NCBI GenBank assembly: GCA_963556255.1
Contig: OY744615.1
Coordinates: forward strand, 12,979,096 to 13,043,095
DNA: 64,000 nucleotides
Reading direction: 5' to 3'
DNA from: Allolobophora icterica
Lineage: Eukaryota > Annelida > Clitellata > Crassiclitellata > Lumbricidae
The notes beneath the pieces are model-generated. The model saw nothing but the letters and a program-made list of their open reading frames with translations. It was not told the DNA's origin and made no database searches. How positions within the stretch are numbered: the first letter of the stretch is position 1; every line of letters begins with the position of its first letter. Made by a program: the position numbers and the translations under genes. Positions 22,560 to 58,846 of the stretch are shown piece after piece.

Positions 22560-24204
22560 TAATCAGGATGTTACGTTACTACACATTAATTGTAGAAGCA
22601 TGGTCCATAAACAGCCCGAAATTACTGATCTGGCGCTAACGCTGCAGACCTCGATAACGGCTCTAACAGCAACGTGGTTGGAATCTGACCTAGAAAACAC
22701 CATTCATGTTAAAGGGAACAACTTTATAGGCAAAGCGAGAAGCGGGGAAGGGGAGGAGGAGTGGTCTGCTAATAAATGAAAATTTAAAATATCAGCCATA
22801 TACTCCCAAGGGTAGCTATATCTATATAAATAAAGCAGACTCTGTCTGTCTGTCCCTCTGTCACAGCGATCTTTGACCGGGATGCATTTCTACACCTTTC
22901 GACCTTTTCACTCCAAACCTTCACTACTGTCTTGGGGTGGGCATTACACACCCAGTGTGAGGCTTCGCGTCCCCCGTTTTCAGCGCTTCCATGGTGAAAA
23001 CGGGCGAAAACCTCTCAAAAACCCCAATTTTTAAAAATTCGAGTCGACCTATTTTCATTCGCCAGATGGCGCCACCCGAGAAGATTCTGTGTGTTTCACC
23101 GAAAATTATCTGTCACCGGCACGCATTTCTAAAGATTCGCCATATGGCGCAGCCGTAGAGATTTCACTTCACATTATCTGGTGGTAGTGGTGGTGGTGGT
23201 GGTGGTGGTGGTGGTGGTGGTGGCTTTTAACCCCAGGCAACGCCGGGTAAACCAGCTAGTGAATCATAAAACCGATGAAAGTCTCCTTATTTGTGTTAAT
23301 TTGAAAAAGGGCGCCCCCGTTGTGGGAGTAATCTACAGGCAGCCTGTAGAAAGGCTCAAGGAATTTAATGATGAAGTTGTTAATGGGAATAAAAAGCAAT
23401 GCCAAAGAGGTAATCCTGCTAGGAGACTTCAATATTGACCTCCTAAAAATAAATGAGCAAAAGGACTCCAATTCATTTCATAATTGTCTAGCGTCTCACC
23501 ATTACCTACCGACCATAACTAAACCTACGAGGATCACTTCGTCCACACGTACGTTGATTGATAATATTTACAGTACTACCTGGGCAAAGTTGCAGGAGGC
23601 TCATATTATCATTTCCGACATCTCGGACCATCTACCCATCTGGTCTCGGTTCACTTTAGAGATTAATAAACACAAGGATAAGCAGTATAAGGAAACCACA
23701 ATAGTCAATGAAACGGGCCTAAATATGTTTAAAGCCCAACTTGAACAAGTTAATTGGGACCCAATCTCGAGGGCATGTGACCAAGAATGTCCAAATGAGG
23801 CGTACGATTTATTTATCGATAAATACACTCGGATCTATAATGAGGTCTTCCCGGTGATAATGCAATCTAAAAATTCTAAGGTAAAATTCAAAAAGCCATG
23901 GATGACCTCTGGCATCTTAAAGTCATGTAAGAGAAAAAATCTACTTTATGTAAGATTTTTAAAAACACCGAACGAACTAAATAAGACGAAATTTATTGAA
24001 TACAGAAACAAATTTAAAGGAATCAGAAGGAATGCTGAGCGTAATTATTATACATCTGAGTTCTTTAAACATCAGAATGACCTAAAAGCAACCTGGAAGC
24101 TAATCAGATCCGCCTTGCAAACGGATGACAGGACAACAAAGGTAGTCACTGAAAAAAAATGGAGTCATAGCGGAAGATCCAGCTACGATTGCCAACAACT
24201 TTAA
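22560..24204 (+). pseudogene. Endonuclease part of the non-LTR element
   Basis: LLHINCRS at the start and ILLGDFNIDLL and ISDHLPIW later are the endonuclease signatures (catalytic Asp/Asn and the SDH motif). Then comes a linker (KPWMTSGILKSCKRKN) leading towards RT. A Helitron splits the frame at 22821 and a frameshift ends it at 24204. Confidence 0.85.
22821..23259 (+). mobile_element. Non-autonomous Helitron (439 bp)
   Basis: Starts TCTATATAAATAAAG and ends with a short GC-rich hairpin (ACCCcaGGCaacGCCgGGT) followed by AACCAGCTAG; the host bases are A on the left and T on the right. Removing it restores the reading frame of the interrupted endonuclease exactly, which confirms both ends and the A^T target. 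It contains a (GTG)n run at 23181-23223 and no Rep/helicase. Confidence 0.9.
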
Positions 24205-25860
24205 CCACTATTTCGCTAGTATAACCAGTGAGCTTGCATCTAAAATTCTTGAGTCCCCTACTTCCTTTGAAGAATACCTACCGCCATCTCGATTGAAATC
24301 AATGGGACTAACTCTAACCTCGCCGGAAGAACTTCTAAAAATAGGCAGTATCTTTAAAAAACCATACAAAAGGCATAGATGGTATAGATCCGTACATTGC
24401 CACACCAACTCTAGCATGGATAGTTAAACCTTTAACGACTATTATTAACTGCTCACTAATTAATGGAATTGTTCCTAATAAGATCAAAATAGCTAAAGTA
24501 GTGCCAATATTTAAAAAAGGCGAAAAAGATAATCTGACTAATTACAGACCAATATCCGTACTTCCCTATTTTGCTAAATATTTTGAAAAAATCGTTTATG
24601 ATAGGCTTAGTAGTTATATTAATACTAATAATTTAATCCATCACTCTCAACACGGTTTCCAAACAGGTCACTCTACTTATATGGCCCTATTAGACATGGA
24701 GGACCGTATCTCGAGAGCAATTGATGAAAATGAATATTCCGTTGGTATATTCATCGATCTGGCCAAGGCCTTCGACACGGTCGACCACTCCATTCTCCTA
24801 AGAAAAATTAGAGCACTATGGTATTAGAGGCCCAATATTAAAATGGTTTATTAGTTATTTTCATAATAGAACTCAACGGGTAATGTGTAATGGAGTATTA
24901 TCAGAGAGTCGCTGCATCATGTATGTGGTCCGTCAGGGTTCCAACCTTGGCCCCCTATTATTTTTACTATTATATATAAACGACCTGGCAAAAATATCTA
25001 ATACACTTTACTTCATTTTATTCGCTGACGACACCAACATTTTTGTAACGAACAAGTCCTGGAAAGCACTCATGGAAATTATTAACTGCGAGCTAAAACT
25101 CGTCAACAACTGGTTTACAGTAAACAAGCTAACTCTCAACATAGATAAGACAAACTTTATACTATTCAAATCCCACAGAAAAATTACAGCAACAGACGTA
25201 TCTCTGGAAATTGCAGGACTCCCCATAGCACAAGTTGAATCTACAAAATTTCTGGGGGTAATTGTAGACAGACGCCTGTCATGGAAAGAGCACATTAACT
25301 ACGTAGCTAAAAAGACTGCGAAAAATATAGGAATAATCAATAGGATTTCGTATCTACTTCCTGAACCCATCAAGCTAAGTCTATGTTATGCATTAGTTTT
25401 CCCGTACCTTAACTACTGTAATTTGGTTTGGGCCTCCAACTAGAACTCCAGACTTACCAAATTAATTACCCTGCAGAAGAAGGCGCTAAGAGTGATTGCA
25501 GGAGTACCGTTTGGCTCCCACACCATCCCAATCTTTAAAAGACTCAAGATATTAGACATGAAACAAATCCGGACAGCCCAAATAGGTGAATTCCTCTTTC
25601 GATTTGAGCATAATCTCTTACCAGCAACATTTAAAGACTACTTCATAGCGGGGACACAGATTCATACACATAGTAGCCTACAAGGAATGCTGCTACACTT
25701 CGCCCCACTAAAGCACGCACAAATACCCGGGTATATAGCATAAAATTCTTCGGCCCGAACCTTTGGAAAGGGTTACCTCCCATTTTACGTCATTCCGCGA
25801 ACATCTATCTATTCAAAGCCCGACTGAGAGAGTTTTTGTTGAAGGACGATTGAACCACCC
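24205..25860 (+). pseudogene. Reverse transcriptase part of the non-LTR element
   Basis: NYRPISVLPYFAKYFEKI, HGFQTGHST, FIDLAKAFDTVDHSIL, the degraded RQGSNLGPLLF and FADDTNIF are RT motifs in order; LNYCNLVWAS and LQKKALRVI mark the C-terminal region. At least three frame changes and a stop at 25441 make it non-functional. Confidence 0.9.
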
Positions 25861-26282
25861 CATTCGTTAGGACTACGACGGTTGCCCTTCGGGGTGCGGG
25901 GGCACACGTCCGCTTCCGGGCCCTGCACTACCTACTTACTTATTGTTTGTAAGTGGGATAGTTAAGTTTAGTTAAGCTTTTTCATATGCCTTGTTTTCGA
26001 TGAATAACTTGCCTCCATCCTGGGTTTATCCTGCTATTGAAATACTGGGATGCTACCTGTAACCTATAGGAGGAAGCAACTTTAACTTTGCCAGTCTCTT
26101 GGACAGTGTAACGGAGCCAAGTAGGTGTCCCCACTCAGCGGGATCTTTCTTCCCTTGGGGGTCACCTTTTGCGACCAGAGACGTGAATTCTCTGTGCTGT
26201 ACCTTTGTTTAATTGTTGCTTGTATTAACGTTATTTGGAAGCAATACAGTTTTTGAATTTGAATTGAATTTGAATTTGAATT
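25861..26282 (+). other. 3' UTR of the non-LTR element
   Basis: Segment 26110-26190 (AAGTAGGTGTCC..., GGGTCACCTTTTGCGACC) recurs in reverse at 51808-51900 inside the foldback element. It ends in a GAATTT-rich short repeat. Confidence 0.7.
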
Positions 26283-26785
26283 CACATTCCCTTAAGCTAT
26301 CAAGAAAGTAATTACCGGCTGGGTCAATATTTTTGTTATTCAAGAGTGGTCTACTAATGTGTTCATTAGTGAAGAGCTCGAGTTTGCTAGGCGTCCCTCC
26401 ATCCTTTTCTGGGCCCTCTGTGTTTTCAGTATTCCAAACACACTCAGCGAGCCTTAGTTCATCGTATATGTGACCGTAAAACCACATGGAGATAGTAAAT
26501 TTATTGCATTGCCAATTTGTGGTCAATGAGGTTAAAGTACAGTTGGTGTCGCCATTCAAGTGTTGTTTTGTGTCACAAGTGACCCAGGTTAATCAACTCA
26601 GGTCCTCAATAATATGCGTGCACAAACAACATTCAGTCAGCTCCTTTCTAATCTGGGCTATGGTTGTCGATATAGGCCTACCGTTATATCAGAGAGAGAT
26701 ACTAAATATCATTGTTTAATCTCTCAGTTCACAAGGAATCATAACCTTTAGTACAAATAAAAAGATGCAAACCAGCATCATTCTA
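26283..26785. other. No gene or known repeat seen
   Basis: Unremarkable AT-rich sequence with only short chance ORFs. Confidence 0.5.
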
Positions 26786-26787
26786 TG

Positions 26788-27045
26788 AATCAGATGCAAT
26801 AAGGAGGAGGAAGGATTAACATTTATGCTATTCAAATATATATATATTATATATTTGGAGTCTGTTTGTGTTTAATTTGTGAGATATTTAGGAATTATTA
26901 TATTATATCTTCGTTTATTCATACAAATTCATACAAATTCCCTCTGACAATGAGGTACAGTTCACTTGGGTTATTTATAATTGCATCAGATGCAATCAGA
27001 TGCAATAAGGAGGAGGAAGGATTAACATTTATGTTATTCAACTAT
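26788..27045 (+). repeat. 205-bp insertion flanked by a near-50-bp direct repeat
   Basis: A block starting CAGATGCAATAAGGAGGAGG occurs at about 26791 and again at about 26998. The enclosed sequence, from GAGATATTTAGGAATT on, also occurs at 30674-30797. Confidence 0.7.
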
Positions 27046-27638
27046 GGACTACTTATGTGCACATGTAATAATAACCTTTGGCCAAGGTATGCATATACAA
27101 GAAGTCTAGGAGAGCAAGAGCCAGCAAAGGACTAGAACGTGAGCACGATGGTTCAAGTAATTATGTCATGTTAATTTTGTTTAAGACCTGAGAGCGTAAG
27201 AAGATGAGTAAGTAGAGAGTGATAGAATCTAAGAGAGTGGTATTCCAGTTTGAGAAATATGAGCATGAAATTCTTATGAGAGTACTCAAGTCACTTATGG
27301 CTCTTTCATCTCCGACAGCCGCAAAGATTATTAGTGGTCTCACAGATATCAAAGTTATAATCTACTCAGTGATTATCAATAGGTGACACATCATATTATA
27401 TTAGCTACAACGATACATGCATGCATACATAGATACATAGATGCATACATATGTAGCGGATGAGATATGGAGGAGGCATGTAGGTAGTCTACATGGAGTG
27501 TAGTAGGCTTAGACGCTCGTGTAATGAAGGCAAGAAGATGGCATGATGATCGTTTGTGCCGGACAGTCAGCCGGTCACAGTATAGGCTATGCAGAGGCTC
27601 TATGAACGTGACAGCCGCGAGGAAATAGGAACCTATTA
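27046..27638. other. No gene or known repeat seen
   Basis: Short ORFs only, no domain. A CATACATAGATACATAG-like short repeat lies near 27420. Confidence 0.5.
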
Positions 27639-27855
27639 TCAATAATAGTTAACAACTATTAAAGGAGTATAACCCCTTTTTTGTGGTTGCAAGTGTTTAA
27701 TCACATGTTAAAATTGCTATAGCGCTTTCGGCGTGTTTCGGCGATATGTCGGATGGTAATGGCAAGACATAATGGCAAGATAATAAGCAGACATAATCAA
27801 GAATAGTTTAAATAGGTGGTAGTAGAGTAAAATGTCCAGTTATTATGTCTGTGAG

Positions 27856-27861
<6 letters not shown>

Positions 27862-27931
<70 letters not shown>
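27862..27931 (-). repeat. (GA)n tail of the RTE element
   Basis: Pure TC dinucleotide on the plus strand. It immediately follows the ORF stop, so this copy has virtually no 3' UTR. Confidence 0.9.
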
Positions 27932-27933
<2 letters not shown>

Positions 27934-28819
27934 AACCGTCCTCGATACGAGGGTTGGTCGCATTGTAGACGATTCTTCTCCATCCTTTCCTGTCTTCGGC
28001 TACTCGCAGCAACCTCTCTGTTGATAATCCCAACCATTCGCCAATGTTGTCCATCCACTTCTTCCTTGGTCTTCCTCTTGCTCTTGTTCCCGGTACCGTT
28101 CCCTGCATAATTTCTTTCTCTAGGCAATCCCCCTGTTTCCTCATTATGTGCCCAAAGTATGACATCTTTCTTCTTTTGATTGATTCCAATAGGTTCCTTT
28201 CCACCCCCGCCGTTTCCAGTACCCATTCATTTGTTTTCTTCTCCGTCCATGATATTCCAAGGATTTTTCGTATGCATTTCATTTCAAATGCCTTTATTCT
28301 ATCCTCCTCCCTCTTTTTGATTGTCCAACTCTCACAGCCATACATCATCACTGGCCATATAAGTGTCTTCATTAACTTTAGCTTTGTGGTAATTTTTATG
28401 TTATGGTTTTTCCACAATTTATTCAGATCTGCTCCTATTCCCAGTCCTCTTGCAGTTCTTATACCTATCTCCCTGCTACACTCCGCGTCTTCTGTTATGA
28501 GTGAGCCTAAGTACACGAAAGTTCCCACTTGTTCTATCTTGCTGCCTTGTACTTTGATGTTGCACTGCTTCCCTGTCAGCGCCATACACTTTTTTTGCTC
28601 ATGTTGATCTCCAGGCCCTTCTTTCGTCCTTCTCTGTCCAATCGAGACACCAGTTCCTGCAGTTCCGTTTCCGTGCTTGCCATTATCACGATGTCGTCCG
28701 CATATCGTAGATTTGTTATCCTCATTCCTCCAATTTGAATGCCTCCTGTATATCCTCTCAGAGCCTCCCTCATTACCATTTCTGATAGTATGTTGAATAA
28801 AGTTGGCGAAATTACACAC
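27932..28819 (-). pseudogene. RTE C-terminal region
   Basis: TFVYLGSLITEDAECSREI, YGCESWTIKK, MSYFGHIMRK and GRPRKKWMDNIGEWLG, ending NPRIEDG, follow the RTE/BovB C-terminus. It is one frame off from the RT frame, with the change at about 28590-28600. Confidence 0.88.
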
Positions 28820-29574
28820 CCCTGTCTGACTCCTCTTCTTATTCTAAACTCACTTGACAGTACACCTCCGAATTTTACCTTTGCTGTCTGTTTCCTGTAC
28901 AGTTCTGCTATCAGGTTGATAATGCGTGCTGGATATCCCATTTCAACCATCGATAGCCATAATTGCTCATGTGACACACAATCGAATGCTTTCTTAAAAT
29001 CTACAAAGCACATGTATAGCGGTCTTTGGTGCTCTCTCATCTTTTCCATTATAATTCTAAGATTCGTCACCTGATCTCTCGTCCCTTTACCACGCCTAAA
29101 CCCTGCCTGTACATCTGTCAATTCTGATTCTGTACGACTTCTTATCCTTTCCAATATGATCTTCAGCAAGATTTTACTCGCATGTGATACCAATGCTATT
29201 GTCCTGTAGTTCCTGCATTGTTTCATATCTCCATTTTTTGGAATTGGTATGAATATTGACTTCGTCCAATCCTCTGGCCATTCCCCCGTTTCCCACACCT
29301 CTACACATATCCTATGCATTCTGTCTGTTGCCGTGTCTCCCGCGAACTTGAATAACTCTGCTGGTACTTCGTCTGGCCCCGCACTTTTCCTTCTGGCTGA
29401 TTCCTTTATCGCGCGTTCTACCTCCGATCTCAAAGGTGCAGGTTCCTTTGCGTGCTCTCCCTCTATTTTACCTGTATCCTCACCGTCATATAGTTCCTCA
29501 CAATACTCCTTCCATCTTTCCACTATTTCTTCTCTTTTTGTAATCTCTTCATCTGTTTTTGATTTTATACACAT
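28576..29574 (-). pseudogene. RTE reverse transcriptase
   Basis: NYRTIALVSHASKILLKI, AGFRRGKGTRDQ, FVDFKKAFDCVSHEQLW, RQGCVISPTLFN and LRYADDIVIM are the RT motifs, with YADD intact. About 330 codons remain open. Confidence 0.92.
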
Positions 29575-29606
29575 CAGCTGTGGTCTAAACTTCCCTGTAA
29601 GAGTCC

Positions 29607-30638
29607 TTACTGTTTGGTATACCTTTCTTGTATCCCCCTATTATTGGATTCCTCCAAATCCTCGCAGATGTCCTCAATTTGTTGTTGTTTATCTTTTCTT
29701 ATTCTCTTCTGTACCTCTCCTTTCAGTGCCCTGTATCTCTCCCTGTCTCTAGTCTTTGCTTCCCTTTTTTCCACAATTAGCTTATGCGTTTCATTTGTTA
29801 TCCAAGGTTTACATTTCTGTTTCTTCTTGTATCCAATAGTTGCCCCCGCCGCCTCAATTAATATTGTTTTTGTATCCTCCCATAATTCATCCGGTTTTCT
29901 TTCTTCTTCCCACATCCCCAATTCTTCAAATCTGTTTTTGACTTCCACATTGTACTCTTCCGCCTTCTGTCCGTATAGTTCCTCTATATTCAACCTTTTT
30001 GTCTGTTCCATGTTTTTCTTTTTTATAAGTTTGATCTTCAGCTTTGCTATTATCAAATTGTGATCCGAGTCACAATCTGCTCCTGGGTATACCCTGCAAT
30101 TTCTAATGCTACCTGCCCATTGCTGTGCTATAGCGATATAATCTATCTGGTTTCTTGTAATCCCATCCGGTGATATCCATGTATATAGTCTCCTTGGATG
30201 ATGCTCAAACCATGTGTTGCATAACCTCAGTTCATTGTCCAAACAGAATTCAATCAATCTTTCCCCCGCTTCATTTCCTGATCCCAGTCCTCCTTTTCCC
30301 ACTACCGTTGCATATTCATCCGTCATTTGCTTCCCAACCTTTGCATTAAAATCCCCCATCACTATCAAAATGTCTCTTCTTGGTATTTTCCTTATCATCC
30401 TTACTACCTCTTCATAGAAAAGATTGACGTCCTCCTCAGTATTAGTTGTCGTAGGTGCATACACTTGTATAATACTGATGTTCCTTGGTTTTGCATTAAC
30501 CTAACCATCATCATTCTGTCATTCACTGTTCGATATTCCTCTATATTCCCTCCTATCTTCCTACTAATCCATATCGCCACCCCCCTCTGACCTCTATGCT
30601 CCCCACCCGAGTAAACTATTGTGTGTCCATCACTAGTT
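29607..30638 (-). pseudogene. RTE endonuclease
   Basis: VMGDFNAKVG and the CDSDHNLI motif mark an AP-type endonuclease; YTWISPDGITRNQIDYI is typical of RTE. The N-terminal end is truncated or frameshifted at about 30464-30500, and a stop separates it from RT. Confidence 0.9.
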
Positions 30639-30681
30639 GTAGTAGAGTAAAATGTCCAGTTATTATGTCTGTGAGATATTT

Positions 30682-31200
30682 AGGAATTATTATATTATAT
30701 CTTCGTTTATTCATACAAATTCATACAAATTCCCTCTGACAATGAGGTACAGTTCACTTGGGTTATTTATAATTGCATCAGATGCAATCAGATGCAATTT
30801 TTTTTAGACTTAAATATTAACTAAAATGGAAAATAAGGTGTCCGGAATGGCCCTATTATTATTATTGTCTTGCCATTGTCTTGCCATTATGTCTTGCCAT
30901 TACCATCCGACATATCGCTCTACACTGGAATAGGGGTTATACTCCTTTAATAGTTGTTAACTATTATTGAGTATGTCAGCAGACAGAAGAGGGCCAGGCC
31001 CACCACCAAAATCTTACAACGGATTAAGAAGAAGTTCGGGCGTTTCACGAGGGAAAGCCAAGAATGGAATAATCTCGATGATGAGCCATGGCGGTCCGAG
31101 CCCAGGGAAAAAGAGGAACAAGCCGATAAACAGACCGAAGAGGGCGATAGAAAGAGCAGAGAGAGGTTTACACATTAAGTCACAAGATATCTAGGAGATA
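30682..31200. other. Repeat-derived sequence without a gene
   Basis: Contains the second copy of the 26887-27004 block (to about 30797), a 60-bp block (TTAGACTTAAATATTAACTA...) recurring at about 33012-33066, and the right inverted repeat end. From 30970 to 31200 nothing is recognised. Confidence 0.55.
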
Positions 31201-31800
31201 TTCATTGTTGAGGCCTAGAAACCAGAAGGAGAACCTTGGTTTGGATGCGAGAAGCAGCAGGAAGCCAGTGCAGAACATCGGCCATAAAAGCTGTGATAGA
31301 AACAGGAATGTGTCAGGTGCGAGATGTCTCAGAAAACGAAATGGTACTATCGAAATGGTACTATCTCATTCCACAGCTGAATGAGATTGTGAAATCAGGG
31401 TACAGTGAAGTCAGAAGTGGGAGATCGAGTTTAAGTAGCTGCTGTTTGGTGCCAAACCAGATCAGTTGGGTCTTAGAGAAGTCGGTTGGTTGACATCCAA
31501 GAGTGGAGATCATGTGACAGAAAGTCATTGGATCCGACGAAGGAGATCTGCTTAGAGGAAGGGCCTTGAACAAAGGTTTGGACGTCGTCCGCAAAAGGTG
31601 GCCAAGAAGCAAGATGTTTATTAAATAAGGAAGGAATTTAAGCTTTGTAGAGTTTGTATAGGGTGGGGCCAAGGACTGAACTCTGCGAGACACCATACTC
31701 AACCCAACCCTCAATGTTTTGGAGTCACCAAGGACAACCCTTTGGGTAGATCTGAAAGGTAAGATTTAAACCACAGACAAGGAGGACACTGAGACCACAA
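31200..31800 (-). mobile_element. L2-like reverse transcriptase fragment
   Basis: The minus strand reads SVLGPTLYKLYKA, FADDVQTFVQ and, in another frame, KTQLIWFGTKQQLLKLDLP, all typical of L2/CR1 RT, with several stops and frame changes. Confidence 0.75.
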
Positions 31801-31838
31801 GACAGTTACAGACTCCGAAGCAGGACCCATGGTCGACC

Positions 31839-32916
31839 ATGTCAAAGGCCGAAGAAACATCATCAATCGGTCTCCAATCTATCCGTGCTCTCGAGACTGC
31901 TCGAGCGCGTCGTCTGCAGACAGCTCACAAACTACCTGACATCATCGGATCTTTTTCCGCGCCACCAGTCCGCCTATACAGGAAGTTCCACTCGACGGAG
32001 ACGGCGCTGCTAAAGGTTTCTATCGATTTGATCGAGGCTGTCGACCTTGGTGACCATGCAATGCTCGGTCTCCTTGATCTATGCGCGGCGTCCGATAAGG
32101 CGGACCATCGCATTCTCACCGAGCGGTTGACAGCACCGAGCTACTGTGTTGTGCGACGCGTCGTCGGTGCGGCCGGCTGGACCTCTGCCGATTGTTCGTC
32201 GCAGGCGCCTCCCAGGAGCCGATGGTGTCTGTCCGTGACCTAGGAGTCTTATTGGAATATGACCTGTCCATGAAGACCCACATTGGCATGACCGTCAGTC
32301 GATGCTTCCGTCAACTCCGCCTCAGCAAGACTTGTCTCAAGTCGCTTCCAATCGAGGCCGAAAGGACTGTTGTGCCATGGCCTGCTTCGTGCTCTCTCGG
32401 GTAGACTATAGTAATAGTCTCCTGACGGGAACACCGAAGTGTCTCCTTGATGGGCTGCATTCGGTTCTTAACGCTGCGGCGAGGCTACTCTGTGGTCCGC
32501 GACGGTTTGACCACGTGACTTCCCTTCTGCGTGACACGCTCCACTGGCTGCCGGTCCCACAGTGCGTGGAGTTCAAGCTCTGCTTGATTGTTTAGAAGGC
32601 GCTTCATGGCGCCTGACTATAACGCCGACTTCTGTTGATGACGTCATCGTGTGCTGCGGATCTTCCTCTGCGGGGGTTATCCGAGAGGACCTATTCGTTG
32701 CTCGGACAAAGACCGGGCCTTCTCCGTCGCTGGACCGCGTTGCTGGAACGGCCTTCTACCCGTTCTGAGGCATTCAAGTCCCGGCTCAAGCGTCATCTCT
32801 TCTCCTAGGCTTATCCTTCCGATGAATAGGACCGGATGCTATGTTAGGCTGTAGGTGGTGTCTGCACAGCGCCCTTGTAGCGGCATGGTCGCGTTACGGC
32901 GCTCTTGAAGTTGTCC
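31839..32916 (+). mobile_element. L2-like non-LTR fragment, plus strand
   Basis: FHSTETALLKVSIDLIEAVD and the degraded KAFD site (CAASDKADHRIL) belong to RT; DYSNSLLTGTPKCLLDGLHS and LNAAARLLCGPRRFDHVT belong to the C-terminus. An internal deletion joins about 32170 to 32200. It ends in an (ATT)n tail. Confidence 0.83.
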
Positions 32917-32917
32917 G

Positions 32918-32984
<67 letters not shown>

Positions 32985-33098
32985 TATTTATTTATTTTTA
33001 TTTTTATTTTTTTAGACTTAAATATTAACTAAAATGGAAAATAAGGTGTCCGGAATGGCCCTATTATTATTATAATAATAATAATAATAATAATAATA

Positions 33099-33145
<47 letters not shown>

Positions 33146-33150
33146 TGTAA
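32917..33150 (+). repeat. (ATT)n / (AAT)n tracts
   Basis: Two ATT runs (about 32921-32985 and 33061-33145, the second changing from AAT to ATT and thus self-complementary) around the 60-bp block shared with about 30799-30862. Confidence 0.9.
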
Positions 33151-33768
33151 TAAGTAAATAAATACACAGTCCTGGAATAGTCAGGTCGGCAAAATAAAAC
33201 TGACCCAACTAAATAGCATTGAGTTTTAGCTCAAATAAAACTGCTTCTTGCAAGAAATAGACAAATAATTGCCTGATGCTGATATACGTATTGCTTCTTT
33301 CAATTCCGTTCGGAACCAGAATGATCGATAGAGGTCATGAGCGTGCCGAGCACAACTCGGAGCTCTCAACTTCAGAACTTCTTTGGTGCAATCATAAATG
33401 CCAATATAGTTAAGAAATGCTATGTAATATATGGAAGAATAATAATTCAACAAAAAGTAAAAGTTTATGGTACCATAGCAAATTTGGAAATCATGATCTG
33501 AAATGTGACCAATTTTGTAAGTCGTTAGAACCATGCAGGCTCTTACCGTTAATTTGTGCTGAAAGTTCTGGATGAGTATTGTCTGACTTTGATTGGTTTT
33601 GATTCCTGTCTACAGACAAGTTTTGTTCATCTGCAGCTGAGCAGTTGCTTCACTGAACCCGATGAAGAATCTCTTGGACATCTTCGTATTCTATAAAAGC
33701 GTTAGAAACTTCTATTTTGGTCGTAACTGAATTTAATGATTGTCATATAGATCTCGCGGTATCTTCTC

Positions 33769-34228
<460 letters not shown>

Positions 34229-34262
34229 TCTAATTGTTTTATGAAGTTTGACCTCAGCAGAT

Positions 34263-34690
34263 ATACTCGAATTGTTTATCCGACGTTTAGAGCCCAATAG
34301 ACCGAAGGAAAGCAGAGAAGGCCCTTTAAAAGATTACATTAGTCTAATTCATGACAAATAACGTGTAAAATTTATTTGTTATGCTTTGGTCCCTGCGTGA
34401 AAATTTTTATAAATGTAGGCCACCTAAATCTAAATCCCTGAAATTTTTCAGCACAACAGAAGTTGTTTTGCCGACATGCTCGAATGGTTTACTCGACGTT
34501 TATAGCCCAATTAGACCGAGGAAAAGCAGAGTAGGCCTTTTCAAAGCATATTATAGTCCAATTCATAGCAAATAACCTGTAAATTTTACTTGTTGTGTTT
34601 TGGTCCCTGCGCGACAATTAGACAAATGTAGGCCACTTAAATCTAAATTACTGCAATTTCTCGGCACAACAGTGGTTGTTTAGTCAACTT
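34263..34690 (+). repeat. Tandem duplication of about 213 bp upstream of gene 2
   Basis: The segment containing CGACGTTTAGAGCCCAATAG at 34283 recurs as CGACGTTTATAGCCCAATTAG at about 34494, with TTTGGTCCCTGCG and TGTAGGCCAC blocks in both copies. Confidence 0.88.
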
Positions 34691-35005
34691 TAGTTGTTTC
34701 TGAAAGGATAGAGACTTGTGTCTATTCCTGCGCGGGGGATATTTATCCTGGACGCTCATCGCGCATGCTCACTGCATAGGGGAATCTGGGCTAGTTACTT
34801 GGGTATAATTGCGACGAACGCAACGTAACAAAGATCGATCTGTTTGCATTTGCTAAAAATGTAAAGCTTCAAGTGTGATCAGTGGTCTACATTAACTTCG
34901 CAGAGTCAGTCACCTGTGGGTATCGGAGCCTAAGAAGCTGCTAAGTTGGAAATCGCAGGGAATCTGTCATCGACGTTGTATAATATTTTATGACAGACAC
35001 TACAC

Positions 35006-58846
<23,841 letters not shown>

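Larger units (their letters stand above)
21345..26282 (+). mobile_element. Jockey/CR1-superfamily non-LTR retrotransposon, broken
   Basis: In order on the plus strand: a PHD finger (21590-21760), an apurinic-type endonuclease (about 22560-24204), a reverse transcriptase (24501-25743) and a 3' UTR ending in a short GAATTT-type repeat at about 26250-26280. It is interrupted by an L2-like element (21862-22442) and a Helitron (22821-23259), and has several stops and frameshifts. The 5' boundary is approximate. Confidence 0.85.
27862..30638 (-). mobile_element. RTE-clade non-LTR retrotransposon (5'-truncated)
   Basis: Flanked by an exact 43-bp target duplication at 27819-27861 and 30639-30681. 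The minus strand carries endonuclease, RT and the C-terminal region. It ends in a (GA)n tail that starts right after the TAA stop codon at about 27932. Confidence 0.92.
27639..30970. mobile_element. Inverted-repeat element interrupted by the RTE insertion
   Basis: Ends are inverted copies: AATAATAGTTAACAACTATT followed by AAAGGAGTATAACCCC at 27642-27677, with its complement at 30931-30968. Inner parts also pair (GATATGTCGGATGGTAATGG at 27742 against about 30895-30915). No clear target duplication was found. Without the RTE it would be about 0.5 kb, so a MITE-like element is likely. Confidence 0.6.
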
